Shown here: positions 23,533-34,798 of the stretch, piece after piece
Position numbering within the stretch: the stretch's first letter is position 1
Layout of the letters: each line of letters begins with the position of its first letter
Assembly (NCBI GenBank): GCA_949130485.1
Contig: OX422200.1
Span: 4,448,274-4,512,273 of the forward strand
DNA length: 64,000 nt
Direction: 5' to 3'
From: Agelas oroides
Taxonomy: Eukaryota; Porifera; Demospongiae; Agelasida; Agelasidae
Program-made: the position numbers and the translations under genes
Notes under the pieces: generated by a model
Seen by the model: only the letters and a program-made list of their open reading frames with translations
The model's database searches: none
What the model was told of the DNA's origin: nothing

Positions 23533-26209
23533 CAGAGGAGGTTGGACACGCTTACGGACGTGCACGAAACTCCGTATCACGTATGGTAAGTGAACATTGC
23601 AAGATCAGCATGGCGACGGCTCTCGAAGTGCGTTTTTTTGTGTCTGTCGGATCCTGTAGAGCAAACAAGAGCTTGTAGGAGCATCATACTCGGTTCGCGG
23701 ATAGTTGAGATGGGACCCTACTGCTCCTGTGTATCTGTGGCGCTGGGGAGTCAAAACTTCGCAGCAAGAGCGAGTTAAACCTGGAGCGTGATTAACATGA
23801 CCTGGAGGACGGTACTTTGAACAGTTGTAGCTCCATAACGCAACGGGCTATGAAGCTCGGACTTGCGTTGGATGAAAGTAGAAAGACGGCTGATTCCAGT
23901 GATGTGCATTTGTGGGGGTGACACCCCCATTGGTTTTGGAGCTACAGAGCTTTGAAAGTTGACAAGATTTGGGAAATGTGAAAATAGGCTACAATTTAGG
24001 AGCTCATATCTTCCGGTCAGATCATGCTATTGTGACAGAACTTGCACCAAAATGAACCCCTTTCCATGTACTTTGTGATGATCTTCACATTGTTGGTGAC
24101 ACCATACAGATTTGGAGTAATCAGGCCAGCTTTGAAGTTGACTATAATTGTGAAAGATGTAAATCTGGGTAAAATTCAATCACCCGTATCTCCTCAACAA
24201 AGAAGAGAGTGGTGATGGGACTCACACCAAAATGATGCACATTCTATATACTTTCTGATGATATGCATATTGTTGGTGACATCTCATACAAATTTGGAGC
24301 TATACGGCTTTGAAGTCAACTATGTTTGTGCAATATCAAAATATGTGGTAAATAGGAGCTGATATCTTCCCGTCAGATTATGCTATCGTGACAGAACTTG
24401 AAGCCCTTTCCATGTACTTTGTGATGATCTCCACACTGTTGGTGACACCCCATACAGATTTGGAGTAATCCAGCTTTGAAGTTGACTATAATTGTGAAAG
24501 ACATAAAAATCTGGGTAAAATTCAATCACCTGTATCTCCTCAACAAAGAATTCGAAGACAGTGGTGATGGGACTCACACCAAAATGATGCATATTCTGTG
24601 TACTTTCTGGTAATATCAACATTGTTGGTGATACCCCATGAAGGTTTAGCAATATCCGAATATGGGTAAAATTTAACCACCTGACGGTGTATATCTTCTG
24701 AAAAGAGACAGAAGTGATGGGACTCACACCAGATGGCTAAGTGTCATGCATCATGCATGCACTGTCCTCAATGATATTGGTAGTCTCACTCCATAGCCTA
24801 TGGCTAAGATGTTGGTAGTTCAAAGTTTCACAAACATAGTTGACTTCTTAACCTAATCTACAAATTTCTATGTGATATTCACCAGAATGCATTTATGTGC
24901 AATCAAACCATGGTCTAATGAAATGACCTCATTCATAGGCCTTCCCTGCCTCCAGCATATTACCACAGGCCTTCTCCATTTGGAAATGACTAAACGTTTG
25001 ATGTAGAGAAGGCATGAGAATGAGAGGCTATTAATAGAGTGTCACCATTGAAGTGGAATCATAAAGTATAATTATATCACTTTCACATTGTTGGCTATAC
25101 TTGAGTAGATAATACTTTTAAAAACAAAGGTCCAAAAATAAATGGGACATCACACTATGAGTAGGTATCATCAGAAAGTACATAGAATGTGCATCTTTTG
25201 TGTAAGTCCCATCACTGTCCTCAGAGATGTTTATTTTTATCAGCAAAATTTCACGATTTCTGAGCAAGATGGCTTCAAATTTCTATGATATGTCACAGAA
25301 AATCTGAATATCATCAGAAGGTATACAGAATGTGCTTCATTTTGGTGAGAGTCCCATCACCACTGTCTTCTTTGCTGAGCAGACACAGGTGATTGAGTTT
25401 TACCCATATTTTGATATTGCACGAACATAATTGACTGCAAAGCCGTATAGCTCCAAATTTGTATGGTATGTCACCAACAATATGGATATCATCAGAAAGT
25501 ATATAGAATGTGCATCATTTTGGTGTGAGTCCCATCACCACTCTCTTCTTTGTTGAGGAGATACGGGTGATTGAATTTTACCCAGATTTACGTCTTTCAC
25601 AATTATAGTCAACTTCAAAGCTGGATTACTCCAAATCTGCATGGGGTGTCACCAACAATGTGGAGATCATCACAAAGTACATGGAAAGAGGTTCATTTTG
25701 GCGCAAAGTTCTGTCACAATAGCATGATCTGACCGGAAGATATGAGCTCCTAAATTGTAGCCTATTTTCACATTTCCCAAATCTTGTCAACTTTCAAAGC
25801 TCTGTAGCTCCAAAACCAATGGGGGTGTCACCCCCACAAATGCACATCACTGGAATCAGCCGTCTTTCTACTTTCATCCAACGCAAGTCCGAGCTTCATA
25901 GCCCGTTGCGTTATGGAGCTACAACTGTTCAAAGTACCGTCCTCCAGGTCATGTTAATCACGCTCCGGGTTTAACTCGCTCTTGCTGCGAAGTTTTGACT
26001 CCCCAGCGCCACAGATACACAGGAGCAATAGGGTCCCATCTCAACTATCCGCGTACCGAGTATGATGCTCCTACAGGTTTTAGTTCCCGGGACAGGACAG
26101 GTACAAAAACGCACTTCGAGAGCCGTCGCCACGCTGATCTTGTAATGTTTACCTACCATACGTGACACGGAGTTCCGTGCACGTCCGTAAGCGTGTCCAA
26201 CCTCCTCTG
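23533..26209. mobile_element. foldback element E1 (2.68-kb palindrome)
   Basis: Terminal sequence CAGAGGAGGTTGGACACGCT at the left end and its reverse complement at the right end. The two arms of about 1.3 kb are inverted copies of each other around a unique centre at about 24860-25140. Each arm has a terminal part (CGTATCACGTATGGTAAGTG, then TAACGCAACGGGCTATGAAG) and then diverged tandem subrepeats marked by GGTGACA...CCATACA at 24095, 24275, 24441 and 24627 (spacing 166-186 bp). Only short chance open frames are present. This resembles foldback transposons, whose long inverted ends are made of subrepeats. Confidence 0.8.
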
Positions 26210-26211
26210 GT

Positions 26212-29068
26212 CTGGGAGGTCCGACACGCTTACGGACGTGCACGGAACTCCGTATCACGTATGGTAAGTGAACATTGAAAGATCAACGTGGCGACCGCTC
26301 TCGAAGTCCGTTTTTGTACCTGTCCTGTCGCGCGAACTAGAGCCTGTAGGAGCACCATACTCGGTTCGTGGATAGTTGAGACGGGACCCTACTGCTCCTG
26401 TGTGTCTGTGGCGCTGGGGTGTCAAAACTTCGCAGCAAGAGCGAGCTAAACCCGGAGCATGATTAACATGACCTGGAGGACGGTACTTTGAGCAGGTTGT
26501 AGCTCCATAACGCAACGGGCTATGAAGCTCGGACTTGCGTTGGATGAAAGTAGAAAGACGGCTGATTCCAGTGATGTGCATTTGTGGGAGTGACACCCCC
26601 CTTGGTTTTGGAGCTACAGAGCTTTGAAAGTTGACAAGATTTGGGAAATGTGAAAATAGGCTACAATTTAGGAGCTCATATCTTCCGGTCAGATCATGCT
26701 ATTGTGACAGAACTTTGCGCCAAAATGAACCTCTTTCCATGTACTTTGTGATGATCTTCACATTGTTGGTGACACCCCATGCAGATTTGGAGTAATCCAG
26801 CTTTGTAGTTGACTATAATTGTGAAAGACGTAAATCTGGGTAAAATTCAATCACCCGTATCTCCTCAACAAAGAAGGCAGTGGTGATGGGACTCACACCA
26901 AAACGATGCACATTCTATATACTTTCCGATGATATCCATATTACTGGTGACATCCCATACAAATTTGGAGCTATACACCTTTGAAGTCAAGTATGTTTGT
27001 GCAATATCAAAATATGGGTAAAATAGGAGCCCATATCTTCCGGTCAGATTATGCTGTTGTGACAGAACTTGCACCAAAATGGAGCCCTTTCCATGTACTT
27101 TGTGATGATCTCCACATTGTTGGTGACACCCCATACAGATTTGGAGTAATCCAGCTTTGAAGTTGACTATAATTATGAAAGACGTAAATCTTGGTAAAGT
27201 TCAATCACCCGTATCTCCTCAACGAAGAAGACAGTGGTGATGGGACTCGCACCAAAATGATGCACATTCTGTCCACTTTCTGATGATATCCATATTGTTG
27301 GTGACATCCCATGAAGGTTTAGAGCTTTGAGGTCAACCATGTTAGTGCAATATCTGAATATGGGTAAAATTTAACCACCTGACAGCGTATATCTTCTGAA
27401 AAAGAGACAGAAGTGATGGGACTCATCCAAATGGTTAAGAAGTCAACTATGTTTGTGAAACTTTGAACTACCTATATCTTGGAGGACAGTGCATCCATGA
27501 TGCATGAGACTTAACCTATTGACAAATTTCTATGTGGTATTCACCAGAATGCATATGTGTGAACTTACTGCAATCAAACCATGCTCTAATGAAATGACCT
27601 CATTTGTATGCCTTCCCTGCCTCCAGCATATTACCTCAGGCCTTCTCCATTTGTTTGCACACTGGAAATGACTAACGTTTGATGTGGAGAAGGCATGAGA
27701 ATGAGAGGCTATTAATAGAGTGTCGCAATCAAAGTGGAATCATCGATATCAGAAAGTATAATTATATTATCACTTTCACATTGTTGGCTATATTTGAGTA
27801 GATAATAATTTCAAAATCAAAGCTCCAAAAATAAACCACTATGGGTAGGTATCACCAGAAAGTACATAGAATGTGCATCTTTGGTGTAAGTCCCATCACT
27901 GTCCTCAGAGATGTTTATTTTTATCAGCAAAATTTCACATGACTTCTGAGCAAGATGGATTCAAATTTCTATGATATGTCACAGAAAATCTGAATATCAT
28001 CAGAAAGTATACAGAATGTGCTTCTGGTGGGGGTCCCATCACCACTGTCTTCTTCGTTGAGGAGATACGGGTGATTGAACTTTACCAAGATTTACGTCTT
28101 TCATAATTATAGTCAACTTCAAAGCTGGATTACTCCAAATCTGTATGGGGTGTCACCAACAATGTGGAGATCATCACAAAGTACATGGAAAGGGCTCCAT
28201 TTTGGTGCAAGTTCTGTCACAACAGCATAATCTGACCGGAAGATATGGGCTCCTATACTTTACCCATATTTTGATATTGCACAAACATACTTGACTTCAA
28301 AGGTGTATAGCTCCAAATTTGTATGGGATGTCACCAGTAATATGGATATCATTGGAAAGTATATAGAATGTGCATCGTTTTGGTGTGAGTCCCATCACCA
28401 CTGCCTTCTTTGTTGAGGAGATACAGGTGATTGAATTTTACCCAGATTTACGTCTTTCACAATTATAGTCAACTACAAAGCTGGATTACCCCAAATCTGC
28501 ATGGGGTGTCACCAACAATGTGAAGATCATCACAAAGTACATGGAAAGGGCTTCATTTTGGTGTAAGTTCTGTCACGATAGCATAATCTGACCGGAAGAT
28601 ATGAGCTCCTAAATTGGAGCCTATTTTTACATTTCCCAAATCTTGTCAACTTTCAAAGCTCTGTAGCTCCAAAACCAAGGGGGGTGTCACCCCAACAAAT
28701 GCACATCACTGGAATCAGCCGTCTTTCTACTTTCATCCAACGCAAGTCCGAGCTTCATAGCCCGTTGCGTTATGGAGCTACAACTGCTCAAAGTACTGTC
28801 CTCCAGGTCATGTTAATCACGCTCCGGGTTTAGCTCGCTCTTGCTGCGAAGTTTTGACACCCCAGCGCCACAGACACACAGGAGCAGTAGGGTCCCGTCT
28901 CAACTATCCGCGAACCGAGTATGGTGCTCCTACAGGCTCTAGTTCGCGCGACAGGACAGGTGCAAAAACGGACTTCGAGAGCGGTCGCCACGTTGATCTT
29001 TCAATGTTCACTTACCATACGTGATACGGAGTTCCGTGCACGTCCGTAAGCGTGTCGGACCTCCTCTG
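26212..29068. mobile_element. foldback element E2 (2.86-kb palindrome)
   Basis: A second copy of E1, separated from it by 2 bp. The ends read CTGGGAGGTCCGACACGC and its near reverse complement GCGTGTCGGACCTCCTCTG. Left-arm subrepeats begin at 26768, 26946, 27122 and 27300 (spacing 176-178 bp). The centre (about 27480-27840) matches the centre of E1, including the TGCCTTCCCTGCCTCCAGCA block. No transposase-like frame was found. Confidence 0.8.
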
Positions 29069-29084
29069 CTTTCCTCGTGAGTCT

Positions 29085-29408
29085 TAGTCTCGTGCCCAGA
29101 CCCCGCCCTCTCACGAGGAAAAAAGGGTCTGGTGACCTTCAGCCGATTCCTCGGCTTCATTAAGTTGATTGCTTTTCGACGGGGAATTTTGCTCGTGCCA
29201 ATCACGTTGCAGAAAACACAATCTGTGGTTGCAACACCGGAAATTCTTGACTACTTCAACACGATGACACAGCACTTTTTTGGCGCGTAAATTAGTTATC
29301 AGTTCGCAACTATGCATACAATAAGCTATGAATTTTTAATGAAGCCCGAGGAATCAGCCGGATGTCACCAGACCCTCTCCTCGCGGGTGGGGTCTGGGCA
29401 CGAGACTA
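29085..29408. mobile_element. 324-bp MITE, TAGTCTCG family
   Basis: Terminal inverted repeats of about 80 bp begin TAGTCTCGTGCCCAGACCC and include GGGTCTGGTGAC and GATTCCTCGGCTTCAT with inverted partners. They are bracketed by a perfect 9-bp duplication CGTGAGTCT (29076-29084 and 29409-29417). No coding capacity. Confidence 0.9.
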
Positions 29409-29439
29409 CGTGAGTCTGGGCACGAGCCTACGATCTGGT

Positions 29440-29627
29440 TGAGCTTAGTCTCGTGCCCAGCCCACGCGTGGTCTGGGGCCCCTAAATTAACCCCAACCCA
29501 ACCAATCAGATTAGAGCTTTGAAACGCATTTCGGTACTGTGTACGACAGCCTCGTTCCCAGGCCTTCTGCGTTAACTATGATTGAAGGCCTGGGAACGAG
29601 GCTAGTGTACAAGGAGCTGGATTTCCA
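29440..29627 (-). repeat. left part of dispersed repeat split by insertions
   Basis: Matches 61485-61651: TAGTCTCGTGCCCAGCCC, then AATTAACCC(C/T)AACCCAACC, GATTAGAGCTTTGAAACGC and GTGTACGA. The remainder of this repeat resumes at 36002, after the MITE and transposon inserted into it. Confidence 0.7.
29548..29604. mobile_element. 57-bp palindromic MITE, AGCCTCG family
   Basis: AGCCTCGTTCCCAGGCCTTC pairs with GAAGGCCTGGGAACGAGGCT. Flanks GTGTACGAC and GTGTACAAG are an aged 9-bp target duplication (7 of 9). The homologous repeat at 61589-61627 has a shorter version at the same site, so this insertion is ancestral to both copies. Confidence 0.75.
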
Positions 29628-29645
29628 TAGTCTCGTGCCCAGACT

Positions 29646-29860
29646 TATGGTGGCCCAGTAGTGCACTCCGACGTGGGGTCCGCAGCGGGACCGCCCATAT
29701 TCCGCAGTGTATCCGCAATGTTTCCGCTGTCTTTCCGCACCGTTTCCGCAGCGTCTCCGCAGTGTTCCCGCAGTCTCTCCGCACAGTTTCCGCGCTATTT
29801 CCGTAGGCTTTCCGCGCTTATCCCGCAGTCTTTCCGCACTGTCTGATATGCAATATATGG
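29646..29860. repeat. left terminal inverted repeat with iterated CCGCA motifs
   Basis: After the 30-bp tip come more than ten imperfect iterations of a ~12-15 bp motif (CCGCAGTnTTTCCGCA-like). The right repeat (34826-35017) is the inverted counterpart and keeps blocks such as CCGCAGTCTCTCCGCACAGT. Iterated motifs of this kind are plausible transposase-binding or promoter sites (inference). Confidence 0.8.
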
Positions 29861-29919
29861 CTATACCGCAGGGTGCTCCTCCTGTTAGTTTAATTGAGCA
29901 CTGTCGTTCGATTAACAAA

Positions 29920-32649
29920 ATGGCCGAGCTGCAGTTGGAGGACTGCTCACAAACTACTTCAGTCCCCAGCAAGGAATTATACGTCGGTGCTGAACCACAG
30001 GCTCCCCTGCAGAAAGTGTTTAAGGAAAAGCAGTAAGCCTATGCAAATGCAAAAAATATATATACTAAACGTCGTTATGACCGTATATGTGTTGCATGCA
30101 GGGCTCTCAGTGAGTTGACTAAGGATGATATTGGGAACTGATAGTTTAACTGTGTAATATTAGATGGGTACATACCATGTATTAGCGACATGTATGCTAT
30201 TGTATGTATCCCTGACATGTAATCTCATGCAGAATTATTATACACAAAAAAAAAACTAGCTAAACTCTCAGTCTGCCTTTTTCCAGGATATCTCAACTGG
30301 GAAGGGTGAAGTTTTAAGCTTGCATGTTTTTTATTGAGCACAAGGGTATGCCAATTACATGCATGGTCGCTAAAAAGAATGTAATAGCTAAATCATGATC
30401 ACATGAAATGCATGTATATATAGATCCCCTCATGGAGGCACATGGATTTTATTAATGGTCCACCAAAGAAAAGAGGTAATAATTTGAATGCCTGGGATGG
30501 TGCTTGCCATTTTAATCTCGTCAACTTACAGCAAATCTGGTTTACCAGTACACAACTGCATTGCTGACCTCTGAGCAAGAGTTTATAGCACAGGAAATCG
30601 TGAAAGTCTTCTGTAAAGTTGACATGAAGGTTAGGTGATACTGTGTGCAAAATCTGTGCTAGGTCTGGAGTATGGGTTTTCATGGCAATAGTCCAGATTA
30701 ATATTGCATTTGAAATATTCACATGCACCTGCAGCTACAGCTAATAATATAGCAAAGTGATAATAGTGCATGGACTACTATCACTTTGCTGAGTGCTAGA
30801 ACATTCATATGATCATGTATTGCAGGAATTCACCTGCTCGCTCAGCAGAGGAAGTTGGGCTACAAAAGCCAGATGATGACCACTTTTTGGGTTTGTTTCG
30901 GCCGGTTGTTGGTTCTGTTATTTCCGACAAGGACCTTACTATCATTGGCCTGGTGAAGCCATGGACGCTTGGTAACTACATTACCAAGCTCCACAGAAGT
31001 CCCAGTGATATTCGGTTTGGAGTATATAGGGGTTGTGGATCGCCAAACAGCGAGTTCCTTTCTGCAGGTTTGGATAATTTCATACTGGTAGACTATAGCA
31101 ATGTGTTAATTGATACCAATATGGTATAGGATGTCCAAAGCAATAAGCGTTGCAAGATATCAGAAGTCACTGGTGGAGACGAGCTACAAGGTAAGTTGGA
31201 TATTATACCTTGAGACTTCCTTGTATATACTCGGTGTCTTAACTGCAAGTGTATAATCATCCCAGTTTGGTATGCTCCTACCCATGAGGATGGGTTTGCC
31301 ACTGAATATTCACGCTCACTGGTGTGGCTTCAGCTGAGTACAATGGATGGTTCAGATAACCAGATGGATCATGATGAGGCATTTCTCCCAGAGAGCCATG
31401 GTTATGCTGTTGTCAGGATTGAGAACAAAAGTGCTGATGGTACTTGATATTGTGGTTATTTATGAATCACTAATTTAAGTGTTGGCATTATAATATAGGG
31501 GCAGTGTCTCCTCTTTTGGAGCCAGAGTTTGACAATCCCACAAATCTGAAAGTTCACAAGTGTGGAGAAGGTATACATATAGCAGTATTACTGCCACACC
31601 TTTGTGTAATTTACTACAATTCATAAAGGTACCGTCATCCAAACCTCTTGGAGCTTATGGGCTACTGTCACACTCAACAATGACGGCACTTGTGTATGAA
31701 TTTATGCCTAGAGGAAGCCTCTACCGTAGCTTGCACACAGTAAGTTGCTTAAAGTTACTCTTGTAACACTGATGTAGTTTTAATATGATACTGTTCATTA
31801 TTAGACAAGTGAGGTGTTGACATGGGAGAAACGAGCAGGCATCATGAAGGATACTTGCCGTGGACTTGCATACTTGCACGCAGGCAATCCACCATTAATC
31901 CACTAGGATATAAAATCGTAAGAATTAGTTATGCAGTGAAAAAAAAGACATGCATTTTGCAAATAATTTTGATTCACTATAGCCTCAACATCCTGATCAG
32001 TCGCTCATCTAAACTGGGAGACTTTGGTTTTGCTTTGGAAATGCCAAAGCATCAGGCTGGGCGCACCCTAGTCACTGCACCCCTCATTGCCCGCACTGAT
32101 GGTTACTGCCCACCAGAGTTGCTTCATGGAAAGATCTCACCAAAGAGTGATGTGTTTAGCTATGGCGTTGTACGTTATATTAATATAGTATTGTTGATGA
32201 ACCATGATTGTGTCATATAGAACTTTATTGTACACAGGTTGTGCTGGAAACCTATACTGGTATGAAAGCTTTTGAGAAGACTAGAACTGATCCAGATCTG
32301 GTAATAGCATGCTATTTTTTGTACACTAATTGACAAACATATTACTCATGATTGTGTATACTGTCTCACCTATGCACAGGCAATGTATCTGGAAGATGAA
32401 AGAAAAGAGTATGCTTCGTTCGTGAGGACTGCAGACCCCAAACCAGGGATATTAAAAGACAGAATTCTGCACACCCTTTTCCACAGGATCGTCACCAGAT
32501 GTTTACAAATGAGGCACAGTACCCGCCCAACATCAAAGGAGGTACATACTACTTTGTTTCCCAGTTCTGACTACCTGTTATAACTCGCTAATCTCTTCCT
32601 GCAGATAATGGACTTGTGGGGGGAATATGATGACTATGATGCTTCTTGA
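29920..32649 (+). pseudogene. IRAK/Pelle-like kinase gene inside transposon, disabled
   Basis: Exons: 29920-30032, 30826-31087, 31130-31190, 31266-31439, 31499-31570, about 31629-31739, 31805-31917, 31983-32169, 32238-32300, 32380-32541, 32605-32649. The first five exons (about 227 codons) are in phase and have no motif I recognise. They lead to KVHKCGEG, the start of a kinase glycine loop. The rest of the N-lobe, including the VAIK lysine, is absent. The kinase resumes at YRHPNLLELMGYC, then LVYEFMPRGSLYRSL, CRGLAYLH, LGDFGFALEMP, TDGYCPPELLHGKISPKSDV and GVVLETYTG. A one-base frameshift lies between 31631 and 31680, and the HRD arginine is a TAG stop (31904-31906). The activation segment and C-lobe resemble IRAK kinases. 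As written it cannot make an active kinase. Confidence 0.75.
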
Positions 32650-32802
32650 GGTTACAGCCTAGTTCTATACCTGTCGTACTTCAATAACTTCACATCTTAT
32701 ATACATCATCATGTATCAGTATTCTTGAACACTTATGTACTCCTTGTCATGATGACCATGTTTGAGTCCACAATTATCATGAAAACCGAGATGAAACATT
32801 TT

Positions 32803-34798
32803 CTACTGACAGATCTGTGAGACTAAATGTAGATAAATGTTCCTGCAATTTTCACAAGATATGTCACTTGGTTGCATGCCAAAATCTTCCTGAAGAACAT
32901 CATTGGTTGCTTTTTCAAATTGATGTGAATAAAATGGTGGTGGTGCTTCAGAAAATTCCATCATGGCTTTGACCCACACACCAGGTTGGATACTTTTCAA
33001 ATGGTTGGCAGCTCCTGTACAGCACAGAAGACGTGCTCTAGTTAAAAGGTGCATGCTTACATTGGTGTACAGCAACGTACCTACATGTCCAGGCATAACA
33101 TAAAGATCATTAGGAATGCCTGATGGACAATCGGCTAGTCTATTAGCTCTGATCTTGTGGGTGTTCCAGTACAGAACAAACTCATCTACTTCTTTCTGTA
33201 GCAATGGTGCGAATGTGAACGCCAGACAATTCCTGCAGACAAATCACACTAAATTAATTCACTAGAAAAATCAAATGATAGCCTCATACCTATGTAATTG
33301 GCTGTGAGGATCAGTTGCTGCTAGACCCTATAAGTAATTGGATCAGTCTTGTCACCACTTATGTGCATCAATATGATTACATTCAGTATGTGATAATTAT
33401 GTACTTTGCACAATTCAATCCACCAATCTGTCTTCAGACGACGAAATTGAGACCACCAAGCTTCTATCCTCTGGATGAAAAGATATGCATTCACTTGTTA
33501 CTTATATCAAGTTAACAACTGGGTACTAAACGTACCACGTTATGCTTTGATGGGCCATATATAAAGCTTCTTTCACCCCTTAGGGAATCATCGTGCGCCA
33601 AACAAAAAGCTACTTGGATGCTTGCTAAGTAGCAATTCTCTGTTCCATAATCACTTCGGACAATAGCAGGACATCCTGAAATAAGTTATATAATTATACA
33701 TGAAACTGAATCTAGTCACACTTAAAAATGATGAAACATAGGAATATCTATTACCTGCAACTCTTTCCACATATTCCAGATAATAGCGTGCAACCACTTT
33801 AGGGTTATGGTTTGTGGAGCCGACTTTCATCCAATGTCACTGCATGTGGCCTGCACCAATAATTTTCTTTCCTCACCCATCAATGCATCCATGTATTGTC
33901 AAGCCATATGGAGTGAGTTTATCATAGCCATCCAAGTGCCATATAAAGTTAGGCCCCTACATAATTAATGTCATTTAATTAGAGTTATGAACAATCACAC
34001 ACATTCTTTAACAACCTTATTGAAGTAAATTTTTAGTCTTCCCTTGGCACGCTGTTTCACTCCTTCAGGGTCTTCTTCTCTCAGCATTTCCATTACTGTT
34101 TTCCTATATTAGCGTGCACACATATTACTTGTACCTTGGAGAAGTTAGGTTTCCATGCTGCTACAAACCTTTTGACAGTCACACGGTACCTGTCCCGTAA
34201 AAGCTTCCAAGCTCCACGGTAGCCTCGCAACTTGTCAGATGATTTTACAACATTCTACAAAACAATATTACTATCAATTCACAAGCAATTCTTAGACTTT
34301 CTCAAAGATGTGAAGTGTGATGAGAGACTATTTGGGTGGAACCTGGAAATGAGGTTAATCCTACACACAGAATTGTTGTTGTGACATTTTACTTACTCTG
34401 ATCAGCACACGGAGGTGGTCAGGAGACACGTTCGACTGATTCCTTTCCAAATTCAGACGTCTTAACTGAACGTGTAGCCATCTCAGACTAACCAGAAGAT
34501 ACATGAAGCTTGGCTCATGACTTTACAGTTAGCACATGAGACCACACATCTTACCTTCTTCTAAGACCATGAACTCTCCGTAAGCGCTCCAGAATGAGCT
34601 TATAGGATCTCCATGAAAAGCCAATAATCTGTCAACAACCCTACAGATCACGAAAAACAACCCACATCATTTGTAGCTCCTCATTTCGTGGTCAGGCTCG
34701 CGGGCCAGACTCTCACACATTAGAGTGTAGCCCGCTAGACTAAAATTATAGGCAGTTCACTTCTCACCATCAACCTCTTCTGGGCTAAGCTTGGCCAT
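32803..34798 (-). pseudogene. integrase-core (DDE) transposase gene
   Basis: The likely start is an ATG at 34798 (MAKLSPEEVD). Exons, in order: around 34560-34640 (FSWRSYKLILERLRRVHG), 34398-34490 (RWLHVQLRRLNLERNQSNV), 34170-34255 (LRGYRGAWKLLRDRYRVTVK), 34023-34110 (RKTVMEMLREEDPEGVKQRA), 33870-33957 (GPNFIWHLDGYDKLTPYG, IHGCIDG), 33765-33840 (KVGSTNHNPKVVARYYLEYV), 33540-33677 (RSDYGTENCYLA, SFIYGPSKHN), 33430-33470 (RIEAWWSQFRRLK) and 32803-33204 (FVLYWNTHKIRANR, GIPNDLYVMP). The two DG/SD aspartates and the glutamate of RIEAWW fit an rve-type DDE triad. The frame is broken after IHGCIDG, near 33860-33890. Stop at 32803. Probably the element's own transposase, now decayed. Confidence 0.72.

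Noticed and set aside
23971-26600. Open frames of about 95-115 codons within the foldback arms
   Set aside because: They appear in arbitrary frames of repeated, symmetric sequence and lack domain motifs.
29602-30036. Cys/Ser/Arg-rich open frames on both strands
   Set aside because: They read through the CCGCA-iterated terminal repeat. Only the part from 29920 on is plausible coding sequence.
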